From assembly GCA_965662355.1 (NCBI GenBank), contig CBFIHP010000020.1:1-64000 (forward strand): a DNA stretch of 64,000 nucleotides, in the 5' to 3' direction. A program made the position numbers and the translations under genes. Under the pieces are notes generated by a model. The model saw only the letters and a list, made by a program, of their open reading frames with translations. It searched no databases and was not told the DNA's origin. How positions within the stretch are numbered: the first letter of the stretch is position 1; each line of letters starts with the position of its first letter. The DNA comes from GCA-2683825 sp965662355 (GTDB lineage Bacteria > Planctomycetota > UBA1135 > GCA-002686595). Positions 26,395-34,770 of the stretch are shown here, in pieces.

Positions 26395-26410
26395 CAGGCG
26401 TGCGCGCCTG
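26395..26410 (-). promoter_or_regulatory. short hairpin upstream of the GG-leader peptide
   Basis: CAGGCG-TGCG-CGCCTG forms a six-base-pair perfect stem about 37 bases before the start codon of the peptide gene. It may be part of the transcript leader or an operator. No better promoter element could be assigned with confidence; the gap to the divergent SRPBCC start is only 136 bases and must hold both promoters. Confidence 0.3.
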
Positions 26411-26494
26411 GTGACATCCCCAAACAGGGGGAGAAAACCCAAAGCCGTACTCGGGAATGCAGAAAAACTTGGAACTCGATTACGTGAGTGATCC

Positions 26495-26992
26495 ATGAAC
26501 CCAAACATCGACACGACCCTGTTCGCTGGGCGTGGCGCCGATGTGCGTCACTTCGTCAAGGAAACCACGATTGCAGCGCCCTGTTCCGAGGTTTACGCCG
26601 CATGGAGCGACGCGACGCAATTCACTCACACGTATGACTCCGGTGATCCCGGGCAAAGCGAACTTGCAGCGAACATCGAGCTCGAGATCGGTGGACGCTA
26701 CGAGTGGCTCTGGGACGGCAAGCTGGGCAGCAACGGCTGCCAGGTCCTCAGCTACATCCCCGGGCGCATGATCTCGTTCAGCTGGAACGCCCCACCGACC
26801 CAGCCGGAGAGTCGCGCGCGCCACACCTGGGTCGTCGTCGAGCTGGAATCGCTATCCGCGCTCGAGACGGCCGTGCGGCTGACCCACCTGGGCTTCGGAA
26901 GGGCACCCCACTGGGACGAGACGCACGACTACTTCTCCCAGGCCTGGGAGCACGTGCTCCGGCAGTTCAAGAAGGGGCTCGAATCCGACTGA
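26495..26992 (+). CDS. SRPBCC/AHSA1 superfamily protein
   Basis: 165 residues of the START/Bet v1-like fold used by the AHSA1 group: FVKETTIAAPCSEVYAAWSD, IELEIGGRYEWLWDG, VLSYIPGRMISFSWNAP, VVVELESL and the C-terminal helix W-E-HVLRQFKKGLE. Proteins of this kind bind hydrophobic small molecules or act as polyketide cyclases or stress proteins; this one is of unknown ligand. The start fits the family, though the ribosome-binding site is weak. It is divergent from the GG-leader peptide, and its stop lies 45 bases before the stop of the OPT gene on the other strand. Confidence 0.85.
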   Translation: MNPNIDTTLFAGRGADVRHFVKETTIAAPCSEVYAAWSDATQFTHTYDSGDPGQSELAANIELEIGGRYEWLWDGKLGSNGCQVLSYIPGRMISFSWNAPPTQPESRARHTWVVVELESLSALETAVRLTHLGFGRAPHWDETHDYFSQAWEHVLRQFKKGLESD

Positions 26993-27037
26993 TTCGCGAC
27001 GCTCAGACGCTAGCGCCGTAGGTCGTCGCTCGCCGGC

Positions 27038-28999
27038 TCAGTCCGAGCGGCGAAGCGAGACCAAGCACATGAGTCCGAGGAGTGAAAGGATCGCGGCACC
27101 GGCAACGGCGCTCTGAACACCCGCCGAGAGATCGAGACCGAGTCCCTCGATCTTCTGTCCGCCACGGAGTGCGACCCAGATGGCGAGACAGACCCCGGCA
27201 AGGCCGCCACCGCCCACCAGTCCGGAGCCGAACAGAACTCCGCGTTCACGTCGTCGATTGCTTTCCTTTTCGGATTGTTTGCGCGTAACGAGAAAGCGGG
27301 CAAGTCCGCCGAGGAACACGGCACCCATCGTCGATAGCGGGAGGTAGATCCCGACGGCGAAGGCCAGTACCGGAATATTGAAAGGCAGTGCGGCCAGCAC
27401 GAGCCCCGCTCCGATGAAGATCAAGGGCCAGGGCAGACTCTGCTCGAGCACACCGTCGATCACGAGCTTCATCAAAACCGCCTGGGGCGCCGGCAGCTCC
27501 GCCCCACCGAGGCCGCCTTCGACATTCTCGTGCAAGAGCATGACGACCAAGGCCACGACCCCGGCCGAGGTGATCACGCCGACGAGCTCGCCGATCTGTT
27601 GCAAGCGCGGCGTCGCCCCCAGCAGATACCCGGTCTTCAGGTCTTGCGATGTGTCGCCGGCGATCGATGCGGCGATGCAAACAACGGTGCCCACCATGAG
27701 GGCCGTGGCCTTGCCGAAGTCATCGGTCCAGCCCATCAAGAGAAACAGCGTACTCGTCCCGAGCAACGTCGCGATTGTCATACCCGAGGTCGGGTTCGAG
27801 GTAACCCCCACCAAACCGACGATGCGCGAGCTGACCGTCACGAAGAAGAAGGCGAAGATCGCAATCGCGATGGCGGCGACTCCACGCACAGCGACCGAAT
27901 CGATGAACCCGAGGATTCCGGGTACGAAGGTCAGCACACCGAGGATGGCCAGCAAGAAGAGGCCGACCGTCTTGATGGAAAGATCGAGATCGAAGCGACT
28001 CTCGGCCTCTCCGCTGCCTTTGCGTAGTTGTCCGAGCCCGATTCGAAACGACTCGATCATCGTGGGAATCGACTTGATCAAAGTGATGATGCCGGCCATG
28101 GCGACAGCACCTGCACCGATGTAGCGCACGTAGCGGTTCCAGATCGCGGAACTCGACATGTCACGAATCAGGGCCTCCGTCTCCGGAAAAACAGGAGCGG
28201 TCTTGTCCGCGCCCCAGAGGGCGATGCCCGGAATGAGAATCAAGGCCGATAAAAGGCCACCGGCCACCATCACGCTCGCGATGCGGATGCCGAGGATGTA
28301 GCCGACACCGATCAGCGCCGGGGAAACATTCGCCGCGAGCTCCGGGCGAGCGGCCACGTTGCCGCTGAACGGCAAGGCCAACTTGAACTTCCCCGCAACT
28401 ACCTTCAGCCCGTCGGTCAAGATCTTGACGAAGACTCCGACGCCAAGCCCCAGAAAAACGGGCGAGGCCTGCTTGGTGGAAGCCTGGGACGCGACGAGCA
28501 CTTCGGCACATGCAAGGCCCTCGGGATAGGGCAAGCGGCCGTGCTCCTTCTTGATCAGGTAACGGCGCAGAGGAATCATCGCCAGCACTCCGATCAACCC
28601 ACCGCACATGCCCAAGAGGCTCAGCTGGCGCCACGCTGGGGACATGCCCCACATGAACAGGGCTGGCACGGTGAAGAGCATTCCGGAGGCCACGGACGAA
28701 CTCGCCGAGCCGATCGTCTGCGACATGTTCGCCTCGAGGATGTTGCTCTGCGCACCGAAGGCGCGAAGCAACCGGAAGACGACCACCGTCAATACAGCCA
28801 CGGGAATCGAAGTGCTGATCGTGAGACCGGCCTTCAGACCCAGGTAGGTGTTGGCGGCACCGAAGAGCATCCCGAGCAGCGCTCCCGAGAGAATCGCCTT
28901 GAGCGTCAGCTCGGTGTACGTCTTGCCGTGGGTCAGGGGGACGTACTCCTCCCCCGGCCTCATCTCGTATGCCGTCGGCGGCAGCTTCCCCTCGCTCAT
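27038..28999 (-). CDS. OPT family oligopeptide transporter
   Basis: 653 residues with about 14-16 transmembrane helices. The N-terminus contains LTLKAILSGALLGMLFGAANTYLGLKAGLTIS and the family hallmark INTMSQTIGSASSS-like NMSQTIGSASSSVASGML; PYPEGLACAEVL and VTSNPTSGMTIATLLGTS are further landmarks. The OPT family imports oligopeptides or metal chelates by proton symport; bacterial members of this length are often poorly characterised. The start at 28999 has GAGGAG upstream and gives MSEGKLPPTAYEMRPGEEYVP, the normal family start; an ATG at 29095 or 29158 would add a charged tail. The gene is monocistronic as far as can be seen. Confidence 0.88.
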   Translation of the reverse strand: MSEGKLPPTAYEMRPGEEYVPLTHGKTYTELTLKAILSGALLGMLFGAANTYLGLKAGLTISTSIPVAVLTVVVFRLLRAFGAQSNILEANMSQTIGSASSSVASGMLFTVPALFMWGMSPAWRQLSLLGMCGGLIGVLAMIPLRRYLIKKEHGRLPYPEGLACAEVLVASQASTKQASPVFLGLGVGVFVKILTDGLKVVAGKFKLALPFSGNVAARPELAANVSPALIGVGYILGIRIASVMVAGGLLSALILIPGIALWGADKTAPVFPETEALIRDMSSSAIWNRYVRYIGAGAVAMAGIITLIKSIPTMIESFRIGLGQLRKGSGEAESRFDLDLSIKTVGLFLLAILGVLTFVPGILGFIDSVAVRGVAAIAIAIFAFFFVTVSSRIVGLVGVTSNPTSGMTIATLLGTSTLFLLMGWTDDFGKATALMVGTVVCIAASIAGDTSQDLKTGYLLGATPRLQQIGELVGVITSAGVVALVVMLLHENVEGGLGGAELPAPQAVLMKLVIDGVLEQSLPWPLIFIGAGLVLAALPFNIPVLAFAVGIYLPLSTMGAVFLGGLARFLVTRKQSEKESNRRRERGVLFGSGLVGGGGLAGVCLAIWVALRGGQKIEGLGLDLSAGVQSAVAGAAILSLLGLMCLVSLRRSD

Positions 29000-29232
29000 T
29001 CGCAGCTTCTCCTCATCAACCTCTCCTACGGGCGACGTTAGCTCAGCGCTGGCATTGTAGGGAGTGCGGGGCAATCTTTCCGGGTTCCCAGGCATCGGTC
29101 GCAGCTTTTTCCAATGGAGCCACCCGAACCTGAGGGCTAAGGGGAAAAGCGCCGCCAAGCGTCCGCATGCATCGGGGTTGCCCGACGCGTCGCTTTTCAG
29201 GGTGGTAGCGTTCCTTATGTAGAGAACCGTCG

Positions 29233-30108
29233 ATGAACGCTGAACCGAACACGAAGAACGCCGGGGCCAGCCCCGGAACCGGCACGACCGAAGGCAGCGG
29301 CTTCCCTGCGCCCCGTCAGACGGCCACGCCGGGTGAAGATCGAGATACCGAGCGCCCTAGCAAAACCAACGGCAAGACCAACGCTGAAAGCGACGTGGAA
29401 GAGCGCGCTCCGCTGCCCAAACGGGTGCGCCTGTCGATCGAACGCACCTGGGAGGAAGCCCAGAAGCTCTCGGAGTCGATTCTCGATGTGTTCGTCGTTC
29501 CCCCCAGCGGTTTCGCTGCAACGGCAATCGGCTGGATCACGACATGCTTTTTCTTTGCGGTCAGCCTCGCAGTCGGCGGCGTACTCGGACTCGGTGCGCT
29601 CGTCCTGTTCGTCGGGCTGGAGTGCCTCGTGGCCCTTGCCTACGCCTATCCGGCGGCGCTCTTTCTGCTGTCCGTCGCCGGCGGAATCGTTCCGCCACTC
29701 GTGCTCTACTGGGGCATCCACGTGATCTTCGGGATCGAAGGACCCTGGGGTGCCTGGGGCTTCTATCCGCTGATTCTCAGTGGGGCCTGGGGTTCCTACT
29801 ATTACTGGCGCTTCGGTCGCGTCATCTCCACGACCGGTGACGGCGTGCTCGCCTTCTACCGGGGCGCGGCGCCCAAGGCGGGTGAGGTCTTCGGTTTGCC
29901 GTTCCTCATGCTCTCGGGAGTCTGGGACGTGCTGAAGCTCGTCTTTGGACTGTTCCGGGCCACGACACGAGAGTTCTTCAAATTGTTCCTCGGGCGCAAG
30001 CCCACCCAACCGGGAGCCCGTGTGGACAACGGGGTGCAAAACGGGGCGAGTGACGGCAATGGATCGAAGGCTTCCGATCGGCCTGGGAACGGGACCGGCG
30101 CTCCCTAG
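29233..30108 (+). CDS. multi-pass membrane protein of unknown function
   Basis: 291 residues. The first ~75 residues are polar and low in hydrophobics with repeated N, T, G and E (disordered). Four or five transmembrane helices follow between about residues 100 and 210, with Gly-rich packing, and a glycine/asparagine-rich tail ends the protein. Segments such as GAWGSYYYWRFGRVIST and GVWDVLKLVFGLFRATTREFFKLFLG are distinctive but not known to me. No enzyme motif is visible. The start is supported by the reading frame but not by a strong ribosome-binding site. Confidence 0.6.
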   Translation: MNAEPNTKNAGASPGTGTTEGSGFPAPRQTATPGEDRDTERPSKTNGKTNAESDVEERAPLPKRVRLSIERTWEEAQKLSESILDVFVVPPSGFAATAIGWITTCFFFAVSLAVGGVLGLGALVLFVGLECLVALAYAYPAALFLLSVAGGIVPPLVLYWGIHVIFGIEGPWGAWGFYPLILSGAWGSYYYWRFGRVISTTGDGVLAFYRGAAPKAGEVFGLPFLMLSGVWDVLKLVFGLFRATTREFFKLFLGRKPTQPGARVDNGVQNGASDGNGSKASDRPGNGTGAP

Positions 30109-30269
30109 GGGTCGCCCGTTCTAAATCGGGGTCGCAAGGGCGTAAAAACCGGCCCCTCTGCCGACGGAGAAGCGAAAAGAATCGCCGCTCGCGCGCGTCC
30201 TTGCTTCAATTCGGGGGACAGGGCCCGTTGGCCCTGCTGGAAGCCCCCTCTCCCTCTGGAGAATCGGAC

Positions 30270-31391
30270 ATGAAAGCACTGCTACTGACCGCGCTGTTCC
30301 TGCCGGTTGCGCTCGCTTCGACGACAGGCCCGGAAGACGCTCGCTCCGAGTACCGACGCCTGACCAAGGAGTACGCCAAAGCCACCAAGGAATACGAACG
30401 TGACCTGGAGCGAAACACGGAAGCGCTCACCAAGGAGGAAGTCGCCGAGTACGAGGCCGACTGGAATCCGAACCATGCGTATGTCGAGCTGTTCGCCGAG
30501 CAGGGGGCCCTGTTTGCCGGGTCGGACAATGCAGTGATGTTTCTCGAATGGATCGTCAAGTACGCGATGATGGACGGTGACGTGCTGTCGGCTGCGTGCG
30601 ACCAAGCACTCGCCACATTGCTCGATCACCACCGCGACAACGAAGGCTTCCGCTCGACGATCTCCAACGCCGGGTACATGTCCTTCCAGCTCACGAAGCA
30701 GAGGGTCCTGGCCATTCTCGCCCGCGTAATCGACTATGGCGACGAGGAGCTGAGCCTGTCCGCCTTCTTCTCCCGCGGGGTTGCCTACTCGGACCGCGAC
30801 GCGACAAAGGACGACAGAGAGTTCGCCATGTCCGCTTTCAAGCGCGTCATCGAACTTGCACCCGACAGCACCCTGGCCAAGACGGCAAACGGCTACATCT
30901 TCGAGATGGAGAACCTGCAGATCGGCAACATCGCGCCGGACATTCAGGGTCCCGACCTCGACGGCGTGAGCTTTCGCCTGTCCGACTATCGCGGCAAGGT
31001 CGTCTTCCTGGACTTCTGGGGTGACTGGTGACCCCCTTGCCGGGCCATGTACCCACACGAGCGGTCGCTCGTCGAAAAACTCGCCAACGAACCCTTCGCG
31101 CTGATCGGCGTCAATAGCGACGCGGATCTCGCCAAGCTGCGCCCGCGGCTCGAAGAAGAGAAGATCACCTGGCGCAGCTTCTGGAACGGTGAAGGGGGAA
31201 CCCAAGGCAACATCGCGGAAAGCTGGAACATCACCGGCTGGCCGACGGTCTACCTCCTCGATGGTGAGGGACGCATCCGCTACAAGAACGTGCGCGGAGA
31301 CGAGCTCGACAAAGCGCTCGCGCAACTCCTCGCAGAATTGAAGGGCGAGCCCGTTTCCGAAGAAGAGGGCCCCGTTCAAAAAGGGCTGTAA
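30270..31391 (+). CDS. thioredoxin-fold selenoprotein candidate (U-P-P-C), read through TGA at 31029-31031
   Basis: Read through one in-frame TGA, the gene gives a 373-residue exported protein. Signal peptide MKALLLTALFLPVALA, a helical domain (residues 30-230), then the AhpC/TSA-Redoxin fold (IGNIAPDIQGPDLDG, LSDYRGKVVFLDFWGDW) up to residue 253. The TGA is codon 254; after it come P-P-C-R-A-M-Y-P-H-E. In TlpA-type proteins this motif is W-C-P-P-C, so the stop replaces the first Cys and Sec is expected. The rest (SLVEKLANEPFALIGVNSDAD, NITGWPTVYLLDGEG) is normal TlpA/thioredoxin-like, ending at TAA. A TGA hairpin follows. GGAG lies eight bases before the ATG. A nonsense mutation is possible but less likely, because no frame decay is seen downstream. 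Confidence 0.75.
31057..31072 (+). promoter_or_regulatory. candidate bacterial SECIS hairpin
   Basis: ACGAGC pairs perfectly with GCTCGT around the loop GGTC. The first loop G is 31 bases after the TGA, within the published 16-37 window for bacterial SECIS, and GGTC matches the GG-rich apical loop bound by SelB (E. coli fdhF has GGUCU). The hairpin codes for HERSLV in the protein, so it sits inside the reading frame as bacterial elements do. Direct in sequence; SelB binding is inference. Confidence 0.65.
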
Positions 31392-31524
31392 GAGGGCTCG
31401 AAGCCGCCAAACCCACGGATTCCTGCGCGCGGTCCGACCCAAACCGGGATGCGACCGACGCCGTTCCGCGAAACCGATCTTCGGCCTGGAGTCCGGGGAC
31501 TTGCTGGCGCAAAGAAGAGGCGAT

Positions 31525-31561
31525 ATGTGCCGCCATTCTAAGCCGTTTCAAGATGGCACAT
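31525..31561. repeat. inverted repeat ATGTGCC...GGCACAT
   Basis: A 7-bp arm ATGTGCC (31525-31531) is matched by GGCACAT (31555-31561), with 23 bases between. It lies about 110 bases upstream of the Tat-type sulfatase start and 130 bases after the redox gene stop. It could be an operator for the sulfatase or a weak hairpin; neither is proven. Confidence 0.35.
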
Positions 31562-31668
31562 GTTCGAAATCGAGGACCAGGACAGTGAGCGCATAGGTTG
31601 TTCAGAGCTAAGCCGGCGTGTGGAGCGCCCCCCCACAAGGCCCCCATCCCCGTGCTACACTTGTATGT

Positions 31669-33054
31669 ATGAGCTCCTGGACCCGTCGCGATGCAATGAA
31701 GATTGGCACTGCGGCCAGCCTGGGAGCCATGACCAGCACGGCACCCCAAGAACACGCCCCCGGTCTCCGAGATCACCCCAACGAACCCCGCCGCAACGTC
31801 CTGGTCGTGGTCGCCGACGATCTCAACCGCTTCGACATCGCCCCCTACGTCCCGACGCCCAATCTCGAGCGCATGGCCCGCGCCGGCGTCGACTTCACGC
31901 GCGCCTACGTTCCCGGCCCCCTGTGCTCGTTAGCTCGCTACGGACTGATGTTAGGCGCGTATCCGCGCCGCGGAGGCCTCGGGCGCATCATCGGCTCGGT
32001 CAACCCTCCGCCCCTCGACAACCCCGGCCCCATCGTCGAGCACCGCGGCTGGAGCTTGCCACGCGCGTTCGCGGGGGCGGGCTTCCGCACAGCGCTCTTC
32101 GGGAAGTGGCATCTCGGTTTCCCTGACGGCATCGAGTTTCCCAGTAACGACCGCGTCTTCTACCAGCCCCACTTCTTCGGCTTCCACGATTGGCTGTTTG
32201 GCAGCCCCTCGAACCTGAACAGCCAGGGCAGTGGCTACAATGACTGGCTCCGTGTCGACAACGGACGCCAATCGCAGGAGAGCGGCTGGCCCGAGCTCCT
32301 ACGGCTCGATGGGATTCTGGAGTGGTGGAGCCAGCACGCAGACGTGAACAAGTTGTGCGTGTGGTCGATGAACCTGCCGCACGCGCCCTTCAGCGTGCCG
32401 CCGGCCCTCGCCCTGCCACCGGGCTATGTACCCGATGGCTCGAACCCGCGCAGCCGATACGAGGCCATGATCGTCAGCATGGATCACATGCTCGGCCAGA
32501 TCCTGCGCCACATCGATCTCTCGAACACCACCGTCGTATGGTTCGGCGACAACGGAACTCCCCCCAACGTCGCGGGGCCGAACCAGTCCTTCGACAAGGT
32601 CAAGAAGACGACCTTCGAAGGCGGCATCCGCGTTCCGATGCGCATCCTCGGTCCTGGACTCCCGCGGGGCATCACATTCGATGGCCTCACCTCGCTGGTC
32701 GACCTCGGTCCCTCGCTCGCCTCGCTCCTGGGCGTCCCCAGCGGAGGACTGGATGCGATCCCCGGGATCTTCGAGGGGGTGCGGACCGGACTCCCCTATC
32801 GCGACTGGGTCATGGCCGAGCGCTTCCTCAATCGCGGGGAGGAGCCGCCGAAGATCGAAGAGGAGCCGAATTCGGAACTGGCCATCGTGACCGAACGCTA
32901 CAAGTACCGTCTCGTGAACCAGGTCGCGCGTGTCTATGACCTGCAGAGCGACCCGGGTGAGGATTCTCCGATTCATCCCGAAGATCCTTCCGTCACGGCT
33001 TTCGTACAGTTCGCCCAGAAGCGTATCGATTCGCTCCCGCCGCGGCTCGCTTGA
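31669..33054 (+). CDS. sulfatase, S1 family, with Tat-type signal and unusual C-S-L-A-R motif
   Basis: 461 residues. The N-terminus has a twin-arginine-like motif SWTRRDAMKIGTAASLGA. The metal site is RRNVLVVVADDLNRFD, with GKWHLGF later and WFGDNGTPPN for the end of the active site. The formylglycine position is C-S-L-A-R (86-90); the third residue is Leu where Pro or Ala is normal, so conversion by FGE may be poor or the enzyme inactive. RYKYRLVNQVARVYDLQSDPGED marks the typical C-terminus. The ATG at 31669 has no good Shine-Dalgarno, but TACACT lies eight bases upstream, so a leaderless transcript is possible. Substrate unknown. Confidence 0.85.
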   Translation: MSSWTRRDAMKIGTAASLGAMTSTAPQEHAPGLRDHPNEPRRNVLVVVADDLNRFDIAPYVPTPNLERMARAGVDFTRAYVPGPLCSLARYGLMLGAYPRRGGLGRIIGSVNPPPLDNPGPIVEHRGWSLPRAFAGAGFRTALFGKWHLGFPDGIEFPSNDRVFYQPHFFGFHDWLFGSPSNLNSQGSGYNDWLRVDNGRQSQESGWPELLRLDGILEWWSQHADVNKLCVWSMNLPHAPFSVPPALALPPGYVPDGSNPRSRYEAMIVSMDHMLGQILRHIDLSNTTVVWFGDNGTPPNVAGPNQSFDKVKKTTFEGGIRVPMRILGPGLPRGITFDGLTSLVDLGPSLASLLGVPSGGLDAIPGIFEGVRTGLPYRDWVMAERFLNRGEEPPKIEEEPNSELAIVTERYKYRLVNQVARVYDLQSDPGEDSPIHPEDPSVTAFVQFAQKRIDSLPPRLA

Positions 33055-33109
33055 GCGGTTCGACGGGACAATCGAAAAATCACGCCCGCAACCGCGCGCA
33101 GCCAGCTTC

Positions 33110-34615
33110 ATGGGTATCTCTCTGTTCCTGTGCGCAACGCTCTTCGCCATCCAGAGCGAAACTCCCCTCCACTACACGATCGACATCCGCCCTGACGAGG
33201 ATCTCTTTCACGTCGAGCTAACGCCGGGCACACTGGCGGAAAGCGATCGCTTCTTCGATTTCGTCGCCTTTGCCCCGGGTGTCCACTCGGTGCTGAACTT
33301 CGGTCGCTTCGTCCAGGACTTCGAGGCCCTCGACAGCTCGGGTACTCCGATCGAGACCGAGCGTGTTCACCAGAACCGCTGGCAGCTCTCGGACCCCACC
33401 CGGGTCCATCGGATCCAATACACGATCGAGGACACCTTCGACTCCGAGATCACCGAACACCGGGTCCTGCCCTGCGCCGGGTCGGGTATCGAGCCGAACT
33501 ACAGCCTCCTGAACACCTTCGCGGTCCTCGGGTACTTCGCCGATCACCTCGCGCGTCCCATCGAACTCGAGCTCGACTACGAAAGCACGTGGATGGTGGG
33601 CACCGCCCTGCCCCGTCGCCCGGACGGCGTCTACCACGCGCCCTCGTACCGTCGCCTGGTCGACTCGCCCCTGCTTCTGGGCGATCTGACAACCGTCGGC
33701 ATCTACGTCGGCGACATCGAAGTCGACATCTTCGTCCACTCCCCGACCCAGAGCATCGATGCCGAGGAGGCCCTCTTCGTCGCGGGCGACATCCTCGAAG
33801 CCGCGGAAGCCTTCCTCGAGTCCTCACCGGTCGATCGCTACGTCTTCCTGCTCGACTTCTTCAGCATCGACATGATGCGTCGCAACCGTTTCCGCTCGAT
33901 GGGCGCCCTCGAGCATTCGTTCAGCTCGCTCTACACCTTCCCGGCCCAGCCGCGCGTGCTACCAGGACTCTCGGGGACACTGGCCCACGAGTTCATGCAC
34001 ATCCTGACCCCGCTGCACTTGCGCAGCAGCATCATCGCCGAGTTCGACTACTCGATCCCCACCACCGACCAACACCTGTGGCTCTACGAGGGCGTCACGG
34101 AATGGGCCGCCGACATCCTGCGCTTGCGCGGATCCCTGATCTCACTCGAAGACTACCTGCAGGGCATCGCCCAGAAAATCCTCGGTGCCCGCAGCTACGA
34201 CAGCGACTACAGCCTCGCACGCCTCAGCCTCGAATGGTCCACCCCCAAGGGCTTGCGCCAGTACGGCAACATCTACCAGCTCGGCGCCCTGACGGGCATG
34301 ATGCTCGATCTGCGCATCCTCGAGCTCTCCAATCGCGAAAAGGGCCTCCGCGAAGTCTTCGTCCAGTTGATCGAACGCTTCGGCGTGGAACGCCCCTTCG
34401 ACGACGCCACCTTCTTCCAGAACTTCATCGAAGCCACCTATCCCGAAATCGAGGACTTCATGGAGCGTCACATCCAGAACAACGAACCCCTCGACTACGT
34501 CACCGCCTTCCAGAAGATCGGCATCGAGTACCGCGAACGCGACCGCTCGTTCCACGTCGATCCGGAAGCGACGGAGGATCAGCTGGCGTTGCGTGAAGCG
34601 TGGATGAGCAACTAG
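33110..34615 (+). CDS. M61-like gluzincin metallopeptidase, secreted
   Basis: 501 residues with a signal peptide (MGISLFLCATLFAI). The zinc motif HEFMH is at 293-297 and the downstream ligand region is WLYEGVTEW about 30 residues later, the pattern of M61 (glycyl aminopeptidase-like) proteins. The N-terminal ~200 residues match the beta-rich domain of the family (YTIDIRPDEDLFHVEL). Known M61 enzymes act on peptides with N-terminal Gly or Ala. The start at 33110 is taken from the signal peptide; the longer frame from 32930 overlaps the sulfatase and is basic. It follows the sulfatase by 55 bases. Confidence 0.8.
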   Translation: MGISLFLCATLFAIQSETPLHYTIDIRPDEDLFHVELTPGTLAESDRFFDFVAFAPGVHSVLNFGRFVQDFEALDSSGTPIETERVHQNRWQLSDPTRVHRIQYTIEDTFDSEITEHRVLPCAGSGIEPNYSLLNTFAVLGYFADHLARPIELELDYESTWMVGTALPRRPDGVYHAPSYRRLVDSPLLLGDLTTVGIYVGDIEVDIFVHSPTQSIDAEEALFVAGDILEAAEAFLESSPVDRYVFLLDFFSIDMMRRNRFRSMGALEHSFSSLYTFPAQPRVLPGLSGTLAHEFMHILTPLHLRSSIIAEFDYSIPTTDQHLWLYEGVTEWAADILRLRGSLISLEDYLQGIAQKILGARSYDSDYSLARLSLEWSTPKGLRQYGNIYQLGALTGMMLDLRILELSNREKGLREVFVQLIERFGVERPFDDATFFQNFIEATYPEIEDFMERHIQNNEPLDYVTAFQKIGIEYRERDRSFHVDPEATEDQLALREAWMSN

Positions 34616-34770
34616 CCGGAGAACTAGGTAGCTGATCGGGGTGACTGCGAACCACCGGGGCGAGAATAAGCCGCGATATCCCGAAAGTGACCGAGCAGCC
34701 TGTCTTCACCCAAGAGATGCTCCACTGCGCTGCCCCGATGAAACCATAGTGCAGCATCGCTTCCCGAGCC

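Noticed and set aside
31029..31031. TGA as a plain nonsense mutation
   Set aside because: Kept as an alternative but disfavoured: the stop is at the only Cys position where Sec is expected, the frame downstream is undamaged and a SECIS-like hairpin follows at the right distance.
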